A stretch of 64,000 bases of DNA from JAPXRI01 sp033813635 (GTDB lineage Bacteria > Bacillota > Clostridia > Oscillospirales > QAMX01), in NCBI GenBank assembly GCA_033813635.1, contig JAPXRI010000001.1:186001-250000 (forward strand). The letters are read 5' to 3'. Under the pieces are notes generated by a model that was not told the origin of the DNA, did not search any database, and saw only the letters and a list, made by a program, of their open reading frames with translations. Below are positions 22,845 through 32,013 of this stretch, in pieces; position 1 is the first letter of the stretch; each line of letters opens with the position of its first letter. Made by a program: the position numbers and the translations under genes.

Positions 22845-24881
22845 TCAGGCGGAAATGGTTCCGAGCGCCTGTATGTTGACGTCGGAGTTTATCTCGTTGA
22901 ACGATAGCACCACCGCATCGGATGAAAACTGCTCGATAAGCTTTTTATAGTAAAATCTTACGATCGGCGAGGTCAGAACAATCACATCGTCGACCCGATC
23001 CTTTATCTTCTTCTCCTCGTTCATATGGGAGGTCACAAGCTTTTGCATCACGTCGGGCGCCAGTGAGACATAGGAGCTGTTTCCGTTTTTCTTGATGCCG
23101 CCCATGATGATATTCTCCGTATCGGGGTTCACGGTCAGGACCTTTATGCTCCCGTCTCTGGCGTATTTGCGGGTGATTGTTCGCTTCAGTGCCTGCCTCA
23201 CATACTCGGTCAGAATATCCGTGTCTTTGACCGTCGGGGCGTACTCCGCCGCAGTCTCGATAATCGTCTGGAGGTCCCTGATCGGAATACCCTCGGAGAG
23301 CAGGTTCACGAGAATCTTCTGTAGGTCGCCGCGGCTGAGGATCGACGGAATCACCTCGTCCACCAGCTCTTTATTAACCTTTTTCAGGTTATCCAGCAGC
23401 ATGCCCAGTTCCTTTCTGCCGAGCATTTCATGGAGATGCTTCTTGATTACCTCGGACAGGTGGGTGATAATCACCGAGAGCGGGTCGATAACCGTATACC
23501 CGCCCATCTGGGCGACTTCGCGCTTGTCTGCGTTTATCCACTTGGCGGGAATCCTGAAGGCAGGCTCGATTGTGTCTATGCCCTCTATCTCGTCCGCACC
23601 GTCGATCGGGTTCATCGCCAGATAATGGTCCGCCAGCACCTCGCCCCTCGCCACCTCTTCACCCTTGATTTTGATAACGTACTCATTGACGTTGAGTTCC
23701 GAGTTGTCCCTGAGCGTCACCGACGGGATGACCATGCCGATCTCCTCGGCGAACCGCCTACGGAGCATTACCACTCTGTTGATGAAGTTGCCCCCCGCGC
23801 TCTCGTCCACAATCGGAATCAGGCTGTACCCCACCTCTACCTCAATCGGCTCGACGTTGAGGAGGGTGTAAATGTTTTCCGTATTTTTGAAGTACTCGGT
23901 CTCGCTCACCGGGAGCTCCTCTTTGGGCTCTTCGTGGGCTTTTTCCTTTTTCTTTTTCATCCTGAGCGCGAACAGGATCAGCACTCCGCCCACCGCGAGC
24001 AACACCGTCACCGGGAAGCCCGGGATAACCGACATGACGATGACAACCGCGCCGGTAATCAGCAGCACCACCGGGTACGAGACAATCTGGGTTTTAAGGT
24101 CCGAGCTCAGGCTGTTCTCCGAAGCCGCCCTTGTGACAATCATGCCCGTCGCCGTGGAGATCAGCAGCGCAGATATCTGGGAGACAAGACCGTCGCCCAC
24201 CGTGGCGGTGATATATACCGACAACACGTCCGAAAAGGACTGGCCGCCCTGGAGCATGCCGATGATGATGCCGCCGATGCTGTTGATGAATACGATGATG
24301 ATCGAGACTATCGCGTCGCCCTTGACAAACTTCGTGGCGCCGTCCATCGAGCCGTAGAAGTCCGCCTCGCGCTGTATTTTCGAGCGGCGGAGCTTAGCCG
24401 TCTCGTCATTGATCAGACCGGAGTTCAAATCCGCGTCTATCGCCATCTGCTTTCCGGGCATCGCGTCCAGCGTGAACCTCGCCGCGACCTCTGCGACCCT
24501 TTCCGCGCCCTTCGTGATGACGATGAACTGCACGATGACGATGATTAAGAAGATTATAAACCCGACCACCGGGTTGCCCCCGATGACGTACTGGCCGAAG
24601 GTCTTGATGACGCTGCCGGCGTTGCCGCCGTTTCCGAGAATCAGACGCGTCGAGGAGACGTTCAGCGATACCCGCAACAGCGTCGTGATCAGCAGCACCG
24701 AGGGGAACACGGAAAACTCCAGCGGCTCCTTGATGTGCATCGTTATTAAAAGGATAATCAGGGAAAGGGATATATTTACAATCAGCATCACGTCGATGAG
24801 CGCCGTGTTCAGCGGTATGATGATAAGAAATATGATTGCGACGATAAAAACCGTCACCATATTGTCAAATATTTTCTTCAT
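22845..24881 (-). CDS. flhA: Flagellar export gate protein FlhA
   Basis: 678 residues: eight N-terminal membrane helices, the cytoplasmic FHIPEP-type loop (here around FTLDAMPGKQMAIDADLNSGLI), a Lys/Glu-rich linker near 310-325, then the large cytoplasmic domain. FlhA is the main gate of the flagellar type III secretion system, driven by proton motive force and receiving chaperone-substrate complexes. It follows flhB and precedes fliA. Confidence 0.96.
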   Translation of the reverse strand: MKKIFDNMVTVFIVAIIFLIIIPLNTALIDVMLIVNISLSLIILLITMHIKEPLEFSVFPSVLLITTLLRVSLNVSSTRLILGNGGNAGSVIKTFGQYVIGGNPVVGFIIFLIIVIVQFIVITKGAERVAEVAARFTLDAMPGKQMAIDADLNSGLINDETAKLRRSKIQREADFYGSMDGATKFVKGDAIVSIIIVFINSIGGIIIGMLQGGQSFSDVLSVYITATVGDGLVSQISALLISTATGMIVTRAASENSLSSDLKTQIVSYPVVLLITGAVVIVMSVIPGFPVTVLLAVGGVLILFALRMKKKKEKAHEEPKEELPVSETEYFKNTENIYTLLNVEPIEVEVGYSLIPIVDESAGGNFINRVVMLRRRFAEEIGMVIPSVTLRDNSELNVNEYVIKIKGEEVARGEVLADHYLAMNPIDGADEIEGIDTIEPAFRIPAKWINADKREVAQMGGYTVIDPLSVIITHLSEVIKKHLHEMLGRKELGMLLDNLKKVNKELVDEVIPSILSRGDLQKILVNLLSEGIPIRDLQTIIETAAEYAPTVKDTDILTEYVRQALKRTITRKYARDGSIKVLTVNPDTENIIMGGIKKNGNSSYVSLAPDVMQKLVTSHMNEEKKIKDRVDDVIVLTSPIVRFYYKKLIEQFSSDAVVLSFNEINSDVNIQALGTISA

Positions 24882-24920
24882 CCTGGCCCCCGGTTTTCGC
24901 TTTGTTTTTTATATCCGGAC

Positions 24921-25994
24921 TCAGCTCTGCCGTCCGTTTTCTTTTCTGAGCTTATAGAGGAACGCGATGATCTCCGCCACCGCCTTGTAGAACTGCTCCG
25001 GTATTTTCTGGTTGACCTCGACCGCCTCGTACAATCCCCGCGCGAGCGGCCGGTTTTCCGTTATGTAGACGCCGTGTTCTTCGGCGACCTTGATTATCCG
25101 CAGCGCCAGATAGTCCCGGCCCTTGGCGACGACCACCGGCGCGCTGTCCTTCTGCATATCATATTTCAAGGCGACAGCGTAGTGCGTCGGGTTTTTGATT
25201 ACAACGTCCGCTTTCGGAACGTTGTGCATCATGCGCATTGTCGCCATTTTTCTCTGAATTTCCCTGATTCTGCCCTTTATCTGCGGGTCGCCCTCAAGCT
25301 TTTTGTATTCATCCTTGACCTCCTGCTTTGTCATGCGGATGCTCTTCTCGTACGACCACCACTGATAAAGATAATCGGCCGCGCCGAATACGGCCATGAT
25401 AACCGCCAGCTTCATCACCATGTCGTATACGGAACCCGCCACCCAGCCGAGGATATCCTCCATACCGGCATAGGGAAGGCTGAGTACTTGCTTAATGACC
25501 GTCTTGAATTCCGTATACAGGACCAGCACGATAACCGTCACTTTGACAAAGGATTTGAAGAACTCGGCGAGGGATTTCCCGGAAAACATTTTCCGAAACC
25601 CCGCAAGCGGGTTAATCCGCGAAAGCTTAGGCTTTACAAGGCTGAAGGTAAACCTGAATCTTGTCTGGACGCCGTTTATGATAAACGAGAACAGCGCGAT
25701 CGCCGCGCAGGACGGGACGATTACCTTGAGCGCGCCGTAGACAAAATTCCGTACGATCCGGGACACCGCGGCAATACCGAGATCGCCGGAGGTAATCGTC
25801 TTCCCGCAGCCCTCCGCCAGGGTTTCCGCAAGCGTGTTATATATGGAATCCGCGGCGATTCTCAGCACGAACACCGAGGCCAGAAGCGCAAGCGAAACCG
25901 TAACATCGTTGCTCTGGAAGATATTGCCCTTCTTCTGCTCGTCCTCCCGTTTCTTCGGTGTTGCCCTTTCTGTTTTTCCGCTGTCCGCCGCGAT
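24921..25994 (-). CDS. flhB: Flagellar export specificity switch protein FlhB, apparent AUC start
   Basis: About 357 residues. Four membrane segments and a cytoplasmic domain with the autocleavage motif NPTH in DVVIKNPTHYAVAL. It switches export from rod/hook to filament subunits. No ATG, GTG or TTG lies where the protein should begin. The frame upstream of the first GTG (25874) codes AADSGKTERATPKKREDEQK, the classic FlhB N-terminus, and is preceded by an ATC codon (25992-25994) 7 bases after GGGGGAGG. I therefore start the gene at ATC. The same GGAGGCGATnnTATC arrangement occurs before the metallophosphoesterase at 4982. Length then matches the family. Confidence 0.92.
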   Translation of the reverse strand: MAADSGKTERATPKKREDEQKKGNIFQSNDVTVSLALLASVFVLRIAADSIYNTLAETLAEGCGKTITSGDLGIAAVSRIVRNFVYGALKVIVPSCAAIALFSFIINGVQTRFRFTFSLVKPKLSRINPLAGFRKMFSGKSLAEFFKSFVKVTVIVLVLYTEFKTVIKQVLSLPYAGMEDILGWVAGSVYDMVMKLAVIMAVFGAADYLYQWWSYEKSIRMTKQEVKDEYKKLEGDPQIKGRIREIQRKMATMRMMHNVPKADVVIKNPTHYAVALKYDMQKDSAPVVVAKGRDYLALRIIKVAEEHGVYITENRPLARGLYEAVEVNQKIPEQFYKAVAEIIAFLYKLRKENGRQS

Positions 25995-26020
25995 ACGATC
26001 GCCTCCCCCAGGGACCCGTT

Positions 26021-26797
26021 TTAGCCTTTCAGCATCAGAATCACGCAGTCTTCAAGTTTGTCGAACATATAATCCACCGCGTTTCCGAATATCGCCCCCA
26101 CAGAGGTCATCGCCAAAATCATCGTGACAAGGCCGATAATCAGCTTTATCTGGATGCCAGCCACAAAGACGTTGATCTGCGGCACGGTGCGCATCAAAAC
26201 GCCCATCCCGGCCTCCGTCAACAGCTCGATGGCAATCACGGGGATCGCGAGCTTTACCGCCAGCGAAAGCATTTCCCCGAACAGCTCCACAAGATAGCTC
26301 GCGACCTGCGGGTTGATAACAATCATGCCCGGAGGAAACGCCCTGCAGGAGGCCGCCGCGATTTTTATCAGCGTCAGGTGCCCGTTTGAGGCGAAGAAGA
26401 TCAGCGTCAGCATGATGTTGTAGATGGTCCCGGTAACCGGCATCGCGATGTTGCTGTGCTGATCGTAAATCTTCGACATGCCGAGCCCGATCTGGATATC
26501 GCCGATCTCCCCCGCCATCAGCACCCAGGACAGAAAAAGATTGATGACAAAGCCCATCATATAGCCGACGAACAGTTCCTTCAGAAGCGCCAGCATGAAT
26601 ATGAGCCCTGAGGCGGATTCGGGAGCAGCCTGTTCAAGCGTCGGCGTCACCAGAATGGCGCAGAGCAGCGCCAGGCCCATCTTGACGATTGCCGGAACGT
26701 TTTTTCTGCCGAAAAACGGGTTGAAAATGAAAACCCCCGACATTCTTGTTAACACATAGAGAAACACGATATAAGACGACCAGATACTGTCAGCCAT
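26021..26797 (-). CDS. fliR: Flagellar export gate protein FliR
   Basis: 258 residues with about six membrane helices: VFLYVLTRMSGVFIFNPFFGRKNVPAIVK at the start (in parts), and QIGLGMSKIYDQHSN in the central loop. FliR joins FliP and FliQ to form the export gate core. It lies between fliQ and flhB in the conserved order fliO-fliP-fliQ-fliR-flhB-flhA. Confidence 0.95.
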   Translation of the reverse strand: MADSIWSSYIVFLYVLTRMSGVFIFNPFFGRKNVPAIVKMGLALLCAILVTPTLEQAAPESASGLIFMLALLKELFVGYMMGFVINLFLSWVLMAGEIGDIQIGLGMSKIYDQHSNIAMPVTGTIYNIMLTLIFFASNGHLTLIKIAAASCRAFPPGMIVINPQVASYLVELFGEMLSLAVKLAIPVIAIELLTEAGMGVLMRTVPQINVFVAGIQIKLIIGLVTMILAMTSVGAIFGNAVDYMFDKLEDCVILMLKG

Positions 26798-26812
26798 TTT
26801 TTTACCCGCCGG

Positions 26813-27079
26813 CTACATAAAGCTCTGTATGTTTGAAAAGGTCCTGTTGGTATAGTCCACGATAGTCGTTATAAGCCATGAACACAAAACCACGAGAATC
26901 ACGCCGATGGCCACTATTTTAAAGACAAAGCCGATGTTTTGCTCGTGAATCTGCGTTGCCGCCTGGAATATCGAGACAATGAGCCCGATGGCCACGCTTA
27001 CCACGAGGAACGGAGCGGCCATTATTAACGCTGTGGTTACGGTGTCCTTCATCACGGAGATGATTTCGCCCTGTGACAT
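26813..27079 (-). CDS. fliQ: Flagellar export gate protein FliQ
   Basis: 88 residues with two membrane helices and the FliQ pattern: TALIMAAPFLVVSVAIGLIVSIFQAATQI (in parts) and EQNIGFVFKIVAIGVILVVL (in parts). Four copies wrap the FliP5-FliR core. Sized as expected and placed between fliP and fliR. Confidence 0.95.
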   Translation of the reverse strand: MSQGEIISVMKDTVTTALIMAAPFLVVSVAIGLIVSIFQAATQIHEQNIGFVFKIVAIGVILVVLCSWLITTIVDYTNRTFSNIQSFM

Positions 27080-27120
27080 TGCTTTTATCCTTTCATTTCT
27101 GAATATCCCGCCCGCTTATT

Positions 27121-27861
27121 CTAATTGAAGCTCGTGACAAGCGTTTTCACGATCAGTCCCCAGCCGTCCACAAGCACGAAAAGCATCAGCTTGAACGGGA
27201 GGGAGATCATCGACGGGGGAAGCATCATCATGCCCAGAGACATCAGCGTGCTTGAAACCACCATGTCGATGATTAAAAACGGCAGGTAGATCAGAAAGCC
27301 TATCGTAAAGGCCCTTTTCAGCTCGCTTGTGACAAACGCCGGGATGACCACCGTCGTTTTTATATCGTCCGTCGACTCCGGGGCGTCGTAGCCGCCGAGG
27401 TCGAGAAACAGATTGAGGTCGTCCTTGTTTGTGTTTTTTAGCATAAACTCCCGCAGCGGCTTAACCGCCGTCTGCAGCGCCTCTTCCTGGGTAATCGTCC
27501 CGGCTTTATATGGCTGGTAGGCCTGCCCATTTATCTGGTCCACCACCGGAGACATGATGAAGAGCGACAGGAAAAGCGCTATGCCGATCAGCACCTGGTT
27601 GGGCGGGGTCTGCTGGAGCCCGAGTGCGTTGCGCACGCAGGACAAAACGATGACGATCCGCGTGAAGCACGTGGTCATTATCAGAATCGACGGGATCAGC
27701 GCTATTACGGTCAGCGTCAGAAGGATCTTGAGCGTGTCGCTCCTGCCGATGTTGATCGATACGCCCGACGTGTTTTGATCCGTCGCAGCCGAGCCCACCG
27801 CCAGCAGGGCGGTCAGTACGGCTGCCATAAACGCGATTCGCGTGAATTTCTTTAGTCTCAT
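27121..27861 (-). CDS. fliP: Flagellar export gate protein FliP
   Basis: 246 residues: a signal peptide, then the conserved ILIMTTCFTRIVIVLSCVRN, GLQQTPPNQVLIGIALFLS, and C-terminal membrane helices with SLGMMMLPPSMISLPFKLML. FliP is the main pore-forming subunit of the flagellar export gate. It overlaps the fliO stop (ATGA). Confidence 0.96.
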   Translation of the reverse strand: MRLKKFTRIAFMAAVLTALLAVGSAATDQNTSGVSINIGRSDTLKILLTLTVIALIPSILIMTTCFTRIVIVLSCVRNALGLQQTPPNQVLIGIALFLSLFIMSPVVDQINGQAYQPYKAGTITQEEALQTAVKPLREFMLKNTNKDDLNLFLDLGGYDAPESTDDIKTTVVIPAFVTSELKRAFTIGFLIYLPFLIIDMVVSSTLMSLGMMMLPPSMISLPFKLMLFVLVDGWGLIVKTLVTSFN

Positions 27862-28235
27862 TTTTCTTCGTCGCTCCGGTCTTCGCCTTTTTTACGGATC
27901 AGATCGAAAGGCTTTTTACTCAGCGCCGCGGACAGAATCCCCGCAAAATCCGACTCCGGCCGTTTCTGCTCAAAGGGCTTCAGGGTTTCCGGGTCAAGCT
28001 CGCAGAGCATCTCGACGCGCTGGCTCGTCATCGACAGGAGGAAGGCTTTGGCGCCCACCTCCGCGACGACCAGGTAGGAATCCTTGCCCAGCACCGCCCG
28101 CTCTATGATTTTTATGTAGTTCCCCGACGCGCAGCCGTTATGCCTCTTCGCGTACCACTTTGTCGTAAGGTACGCGCCGGCGATAACCGCGACCACCGCA
28201 AGCAGCGGTGTGACAATTGATGAAAAACCGTCCAA
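27858..28235 (-). CDS. fliO: Flagellar biogenesis protein FliO/FliZ
   Basis: 125 residues: one membrane helix near the start (PLLAVVAVIAGAYLTTKWY) and a small cytoplasmic domain with IIERAVLGKDSYLVVAEVG, as in the FliO/FliZ family that helps assemble FliP. The likely start is a TTG 9 bases after GGGAG; no ATG is available. It precedes fliP with a 4-base overlap. Confidence 0.85.
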   Translation of the reverse strand: MDGFSSIVTPLLAVVAVIAGAYLTTKWYAKRHNGCASGNYIKIIERAVLGKDSYLVVAEVGAKAFLLSMTSQRVEMLCELDPETLKPFEQKRPESDFAGILSAALSKKPFDLIRKKGEDRSDEEK

Positions 28236-28278
28236 GCTTTTTATCTCCCATTCGGCTTGATTTTTAAGCCGCTTTGTA

Positions 28279-29382
28279 TCACATTGGCCTGTTCACGATT
28301 TCCGTGATCCTGACTCCGAAGTTATCGTCGATTACCACGACGTCGCCCCGGGCGATGAGCTGTCCGTTCACCACCACGTCCACCGGTTCCCCGGCCTGCT
28401 TGTCAAGCTCGACAATGGAGCCCTGGCGCAGCGCCAGAATGTCCTTGACCTGCTTTTTCGTGCGTCCGATCTCAACCGTGACGTTGAGCTCGACTCCCAT
28501 CACCAGCCCGAGATTGACCTGGTCCGGTGTGTCCTCGTTTTCTTTGTCGCCGTTCAGCGCGCCGAACTGCAACGGCGTCACGCTGACATTTTTTTGTTCC
28601 TTTTGCTCCTTTATCTTAGGAGCTACCGCCTTTTTCTTCGGCGCGTGCGCTTTATTATCCGCAAAATCCTCCATATACGCCACCCCCGGTACCTGCGTGT
28701 GTCCGGTAACCTCCCGCATCTGCTCCTGCACGGGCGCTTCGGATTGACCGCTCGCCGTTTCTTCGATGGCTGATGCGTTTTTCACAAGTTCCTTTGTAAA
28801 CTCGATCGGCATCACGGTGATGAATTCGCTGTCGAGCAGGTTTTCAACCTGAAGCCTGAATCCGACCGATACGATGTACTCGTCGTCGGAGCCGGACAGC
28901 TTACCCTTCAGATTCACGAGCTCAAAGGGCTTCGGTGTAGAGATGTTAATACTTCTGTTCAGAAATGACGCGAGCGCCGTGCTCGAAGAGCCCATCATCT
29001 GGTTCATGATCTCGCCGAGCGCGCTGATATGTATCTCGTCAAGCTCCGCGTCGTCCTCCGTCTCTCCGTCATCGCCGGGACTCAACAGGCTGACAATCTT
29101 TTTTACGTCCTTGATGTTCATAATCATGATGTTGGAGCCGTGAAGGCCCTGGACATATTCGATTTCAATGCCGACGGCGGGCTCGATTTCGTTGTAGCTG
29201 AAATCGCTTCCGCGGACTACCCTGACGTTGGGCGTCGTGATATTGACCTTCCTATTCAGCATAATGGAAACCGCGGTAGCGGCCGCGCCCATGCTGATAT
29301 TTAGAATTTCGCCTATGGCATCCTTCTCGTCCGCGTTCAGGTATTTATTCTTCGCGATGGCGTTCGTTTTTGTGTTTGTCAC
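28279..29382 (-). CDS. fliY: Flagellar motor switch phosphatase FliY
   Basis: 367 residues. The N-terminal half is a CheC-type phosphatase with both E-x-x-N sites present (IGEILNISMGAAAT near residue 22 and LGEIMNQMMGSSSTA near 130). The C-terminal 75 residues are a FliN/SpoA domain (GVELNVTVEIGRTKKQVKDI, LDKQAGEPVDVVVNG). FliY forms the switch complex with FliM and FliG and dephosphorylates CheY-P. This may explain why no separate cheC or cheZ gene is present. It starts with GTG overlapping the fliM stop (GTGA), with AAGGAAGGA upstream. Confidence 0.93.
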   Translation of the reverse strand: MTNTKTNAIAKNKYLNADEKDAIGEILNISMGAAATAVSIMLNRKVNITTPNVRVVRGSDFSYNEIEPAVGIEIEYVQGLHGSNIMIMNIKDVKKIVSLLSPGDDGETEDDAELDEIHISALGEIMNQMMGSSSTALASFLNRSINISTPKPFELVNLKGKLSGSDDEYIVSVGFRLQVENLLDSEFITVMPIEFTKELVKNASAIEETASGQSEAPVQEQMREVTGHTQVPGVAYMEDFADNKAHAPKKKAVAPKIKEQKEQKNVSVTPLQFGALNGDKENEDTPDQVNLGLVMGVELNVTVEIGRTKKQVKDILALRQGSIVELDKQAGEPVDVVVNGQLIARGDVVVIDDNFGVRITEIVNRPM

Positions 29383-30371
29383 GATAGACGTCCTTCCTTG
29401 TGGTTATATTGCCTTTTGATTTTTACGGCGATCTGATTCCTGTTTATGCCGGGCTGGCCGTAAAACCACTTTTTCCCGTTGACCGTCAGCAAAACGGGGT
29501 TATCCAGGTGCTGGTCAAGCTTGATAACGTCTCCCGGCTGCAGGTCAAGTACTTCCTTCATGGTAATGGTCGTCGAGCCGAGAATTCCGCAGACGTCGAT
29601 GACGGAGTCGTTCAGCTTGTCGAATATGACTTCTTTCTCCTGCTCCGATTTTGTGTTGTCGCTCTGCTGCTTCTCGTAACGGTCGTCATTGAACGAATCG
29701 AGGATATTTCCGATGTTCACGCAGGGAATGCAGCAGGTAATCGTACCCTTTACCGTGTTGATTCTGACATCGAACACGATAACCGCGACAATCTCGTCCA
29801 TGGCGATGGATTTGATGAACCGCGTATTGGTCTCGATCTGCCTCAGCGCCGCCGAAACGTTCGGGATATGCGACCAGGCCTCCTCCACGAAAACCGTCGT
29901 CTTTCTGAAAATCCTGTCCATCAGCGCAAGTTCTATATCGGTAAAATCCCGCTCCGGGACGTCCCTCTCCTCGATATTGCCGCCCAGCATACGCTCGACA
30001 AGCGCAAAGGTGATCGAGTTCGACATATCCAGCAGAATCGAGCTCTCCAATATGTTGAGATCCAGCACCGCGGTCATCATTATATCCGGCAGCGCGTTGT
30101 TGTACTCGTAATACGGGTGTTCCTCGACGGAGGCGATGGTGATCTCGCAGTAGTTCCGCGTGAGCCCGGCAAGGTATGACGCGAGATGTCTCGCGAATAT
30201 CTCGTGGATCCCTGTCAGGACCTTTTGCTGGTCTTTTGACAGCTTTTTGGGATTTTTAAAATTGTAGACCTTGATATTATCTTCGTGGCTGTCGATTTTT
30301 TTCTCGTCGCTTTTACCCATCAGCTCGTTCAGAAGATCGTCTATTTGATTTTGAGACAGTATTTCAGGCAT
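29379..30371 (-). CDS. fliM: Flagellar motor switch protein FliM
   Basis: 330 residues. The N-terminal CheY-P-binding motif MPEILSQNQIDDLLNEL is intact, followed by a CheC-like middle domain with GLTRNYCEITIASVEEHPYYEY (in parts) and a C-terminal SpoA domain. FliM relays CheY-P binding to FliG in the C ring. It overlaps fliY by 4 bases. Confidence 0.95.
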   Translation of the reverse strand: MPEILSQNQIDDLLNELMGKSDEKKIDSHEDNIKVYNFKNPKKLSKDQQKVLTGIHEIFARHLASYLAGLTRNYCEITIASVEEHPYYEYNNALPDIMMTAVLDLNILESSILLDMSNSITFALVERMLGGNIEERDVPERDFTDIELALMDRIFRKTTVFVEEAWSHIPNVSAALRQIETNTRFIKSIAMDEIVAVIVFDVRINTVKGTITCCIPCVNIGNILDSFNDDRYEKQQSDNTKSEQEKEVIFDKLNDSVIDVCGILGSTTITMKEVLDLQPGDVIKLDQHLDNPVLLTVNGKKWFYGQPGINRNQIAVKIKRQYNHKEGRLS

Positions 30372-30404
30372 TTTCTTACCCTCTTAAGCTTTAAGTAAAC
30401 AGCA

Positions 30405-30641
30405 TTATGATTCGCTATCGTTATTTTCCCTCTGCCTTTCCTTCTGCTTGTCCTGAAAGCGCAGCATAAGATTTATCCTGAAGTCCTCTATTTTTCTGAT
30501 TACCTCTTCCGGAGTTTCGCGGGCGTAGTGGGTTTTCCCGTTTGTCATTGTGATCAGCGTATCCGGATTCGATTCGATGATCTCGATCAGATCGGGATTC
30601 ATAAAATACCTCTCGTTGTTCAGCTTTGTAAGCTCAATCAT
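30405..30641 (-). CDS. flbD: FlbD/SwrD family flagellar protein
   Basis: 78 residues: MIELTKLNNERYFMNPDLIE and then TLITMTNGKTHYARETPEEVI, the complete FlbD domain, plus a charged tail. In Bacillus the homologue SwrD raises torque for swarming. It lies between flgE and fliM, where motA/motB/fliL are often found; here motAB are elsewhere and fliL was not seen. Confidence 0.9.
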   Translation of the reverse strand: MIELTKLNNERYFMNPDLIEIIESNPDTLITMTNGKTHYARETPEEVIRKIEDFRINLMLRFQDKQKERQRENNDSES

Positions 30642-30673
30642 GTTAACCCCTGTTCCTTTCCGTTTACCTGCTG

Positions 30674-31516
30674 TTACCTTTTGAGATTGACGAGCTCTTC
30701 GAGAATTTCGTCCGAAGTGGTGATCACGCGGGAATTCGCCTGGAAGCCTCTCTGCGCGACTATCATGTCGGTAAACTCCTTCGAAAGGTCGACGTTCGAC
30801 ATCTCAAGCCCTCCGGATACCAGCGGTCCTGCAAGCTCGCTCCCGGCGGTCGTGTATATCGGGGCGCCGGAGTTTGCGGTCTGCTGGAAGTACTGGTTGC
30901 CCTCCTCGGATAAGCCGTCCGGGTTGTTGAACACCGCGATCGCGAGCTGACCCAGATCGTCTATCGCCGAGGTCTTTGTATTTGTGCCGCTGATTTTGCC
31001 GTCGGCCGAAATCGCTATCTCGTTGTAGTCCGAAAAATTGGCAATCTGTATCTTGTTGAGCGTCGTGGTTGTTACGGGCGGGTCGCCTGCGGTGGTAAAA
31101 GTGATTCCCATCACGTGATTTCCGTTGGCGTCGAGCAGGTTGCCGTCCGTGTCGAAATAGAGCGCGCCGACTCTGGTATAGTTCATCACTCCGCTCGCGT
31201 CGCTCACTGTGAAATACCCTTCTCCGGAGATGTACATATCGAGCGCTCTTCCCGTCTGCTTGTAGCCGCTCCTCGTGTTGTCGATCTGTATCGAGCCCAC
31301 CGCCGCGCCGTAACCGATCTGCGACGGGTTCTTGCCGCCGGTGCTCGCGGTGGGACCGCTCGCGGACGCCAGCGTCTGATAATACAGGTCCTTGAACAGA
31401 ACGCTGCTTGCTTTGAAGCCCGCGGTATTCACGTTCGCAATGTTGTTGCCTATCACGTCCATCATCGTCTGGTGGCTTTTCAGACCTGTTACCGCAGAAA
31501 ACATCGATTTAATCAT
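30674..31516 (-). CDS. flgE: Flagellar hook protein FlgE
   Basis: 280 residues, short for FlgE but complete. MIKSMFSAVTGLKSHQTMMDV, GNNIANVNTAGFKASSVLFKD, the FlgE-type region DMYISGEGYFTVSDAS, and C-terminal EMSNVDLSKEFTDMIVAQRGFQANSR. It polymerises into the hook. It follows flgD, the hook cap. Confidence 0.93.
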   Translation of the reverse strand: MIKSMFSAVTGLKSHQTMMDVIGNNIANVNTAGFKASSVLFKDLYYQTLASASGPTASTGGKNPSQIGYGAAVGSIQIDNTRSGYKQTGRALDMYISGEGYFTVSDASGVMNYTRVGALYFDTDGNLLDANGNHVMGITFTTAGDPPVTTTTLNKIQIANFSDYNEIAISADGKISGTNTKTSAIDDLGQLAIAVFNNPDGLSEEGNQYFQQTANSGAPIYTTAGSELAGPLVSGGLEMSNVDLSKEFTDMIVAQRGFQANSRVITTSDEILEELVNLKR

Positions 31517-31552
31517 TTTTTATCCTCCGTTTATATGTTTGCTATACTCCGA

Positions 31553-32002
31553 TTATATTTCCGCCGAGCCGGATTCGCCGCTCTCCCGGGCCGGCGACGC
31601 GGCCCCCACATCGGTAACCTCGCTCAGCTTGTAGTAGCCTCCGTTGACGTAGAGGTAGGGAACTCCGCTCTGGTAGCTTATCTGCTCCACCTCGCCCGTC
31701 ACATACCGGGTCTGCCCCAGCTCGTCCGTCGCGGTTACGCATACCGGCTTGCCGAGCATCGATACCGCAAGGTTTGAATTCATCGCGGACGTCAGTTCGT
31801 TTATCTGCGAGAGCGTTGTAAACTGCGCCAGCTGCGATATGAACTGCGTGTTGTCCACCGAATCGAACATGCTCTGATTTTGAAGCTGAGCCGCGATCAG
31901 TTTAAAAAAGTCGTTTATCGATAGAGACGCGCCGCTCGTTGTCCCCGTCACCCGGCTCGTATTCGACGCTGCTCCGAGGGCGCTTACGCTGTCGATCGCC
32001 AT
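31553..32002 (-). CDS. flgD: Flagellar hook assembly (cap) protein FlgD
   Basis: 149 residues with the FlgD N-terminal core: FFKLIAAQLQNQSMFDSVDN, TQFISQLAQFTTLSQI and a short beta-rich C-terminal part (SMLGKPVCVT). It caps the growing hook. It is shorter than enterobacterial FlgD because it lacks the fibronectin-like domain, as is common in Firmicutes. Confidence 0.92.
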   Translation of the reverse strand: MAIDSVSALGAASNTSRVTGTTSGASLSINDFFKLIAAQLQNQSMFDSVDNTQFISQLAQFTTLSQINELTSAMNSNLAVSMLGKPVCVTATDELGQTRYVTGEVEQISYQSGVPYLYVNGGYYKLSEVTDVGAASPARESGESGSAEI

Positions 32003-32013
32003 CTCTTTGCCTC

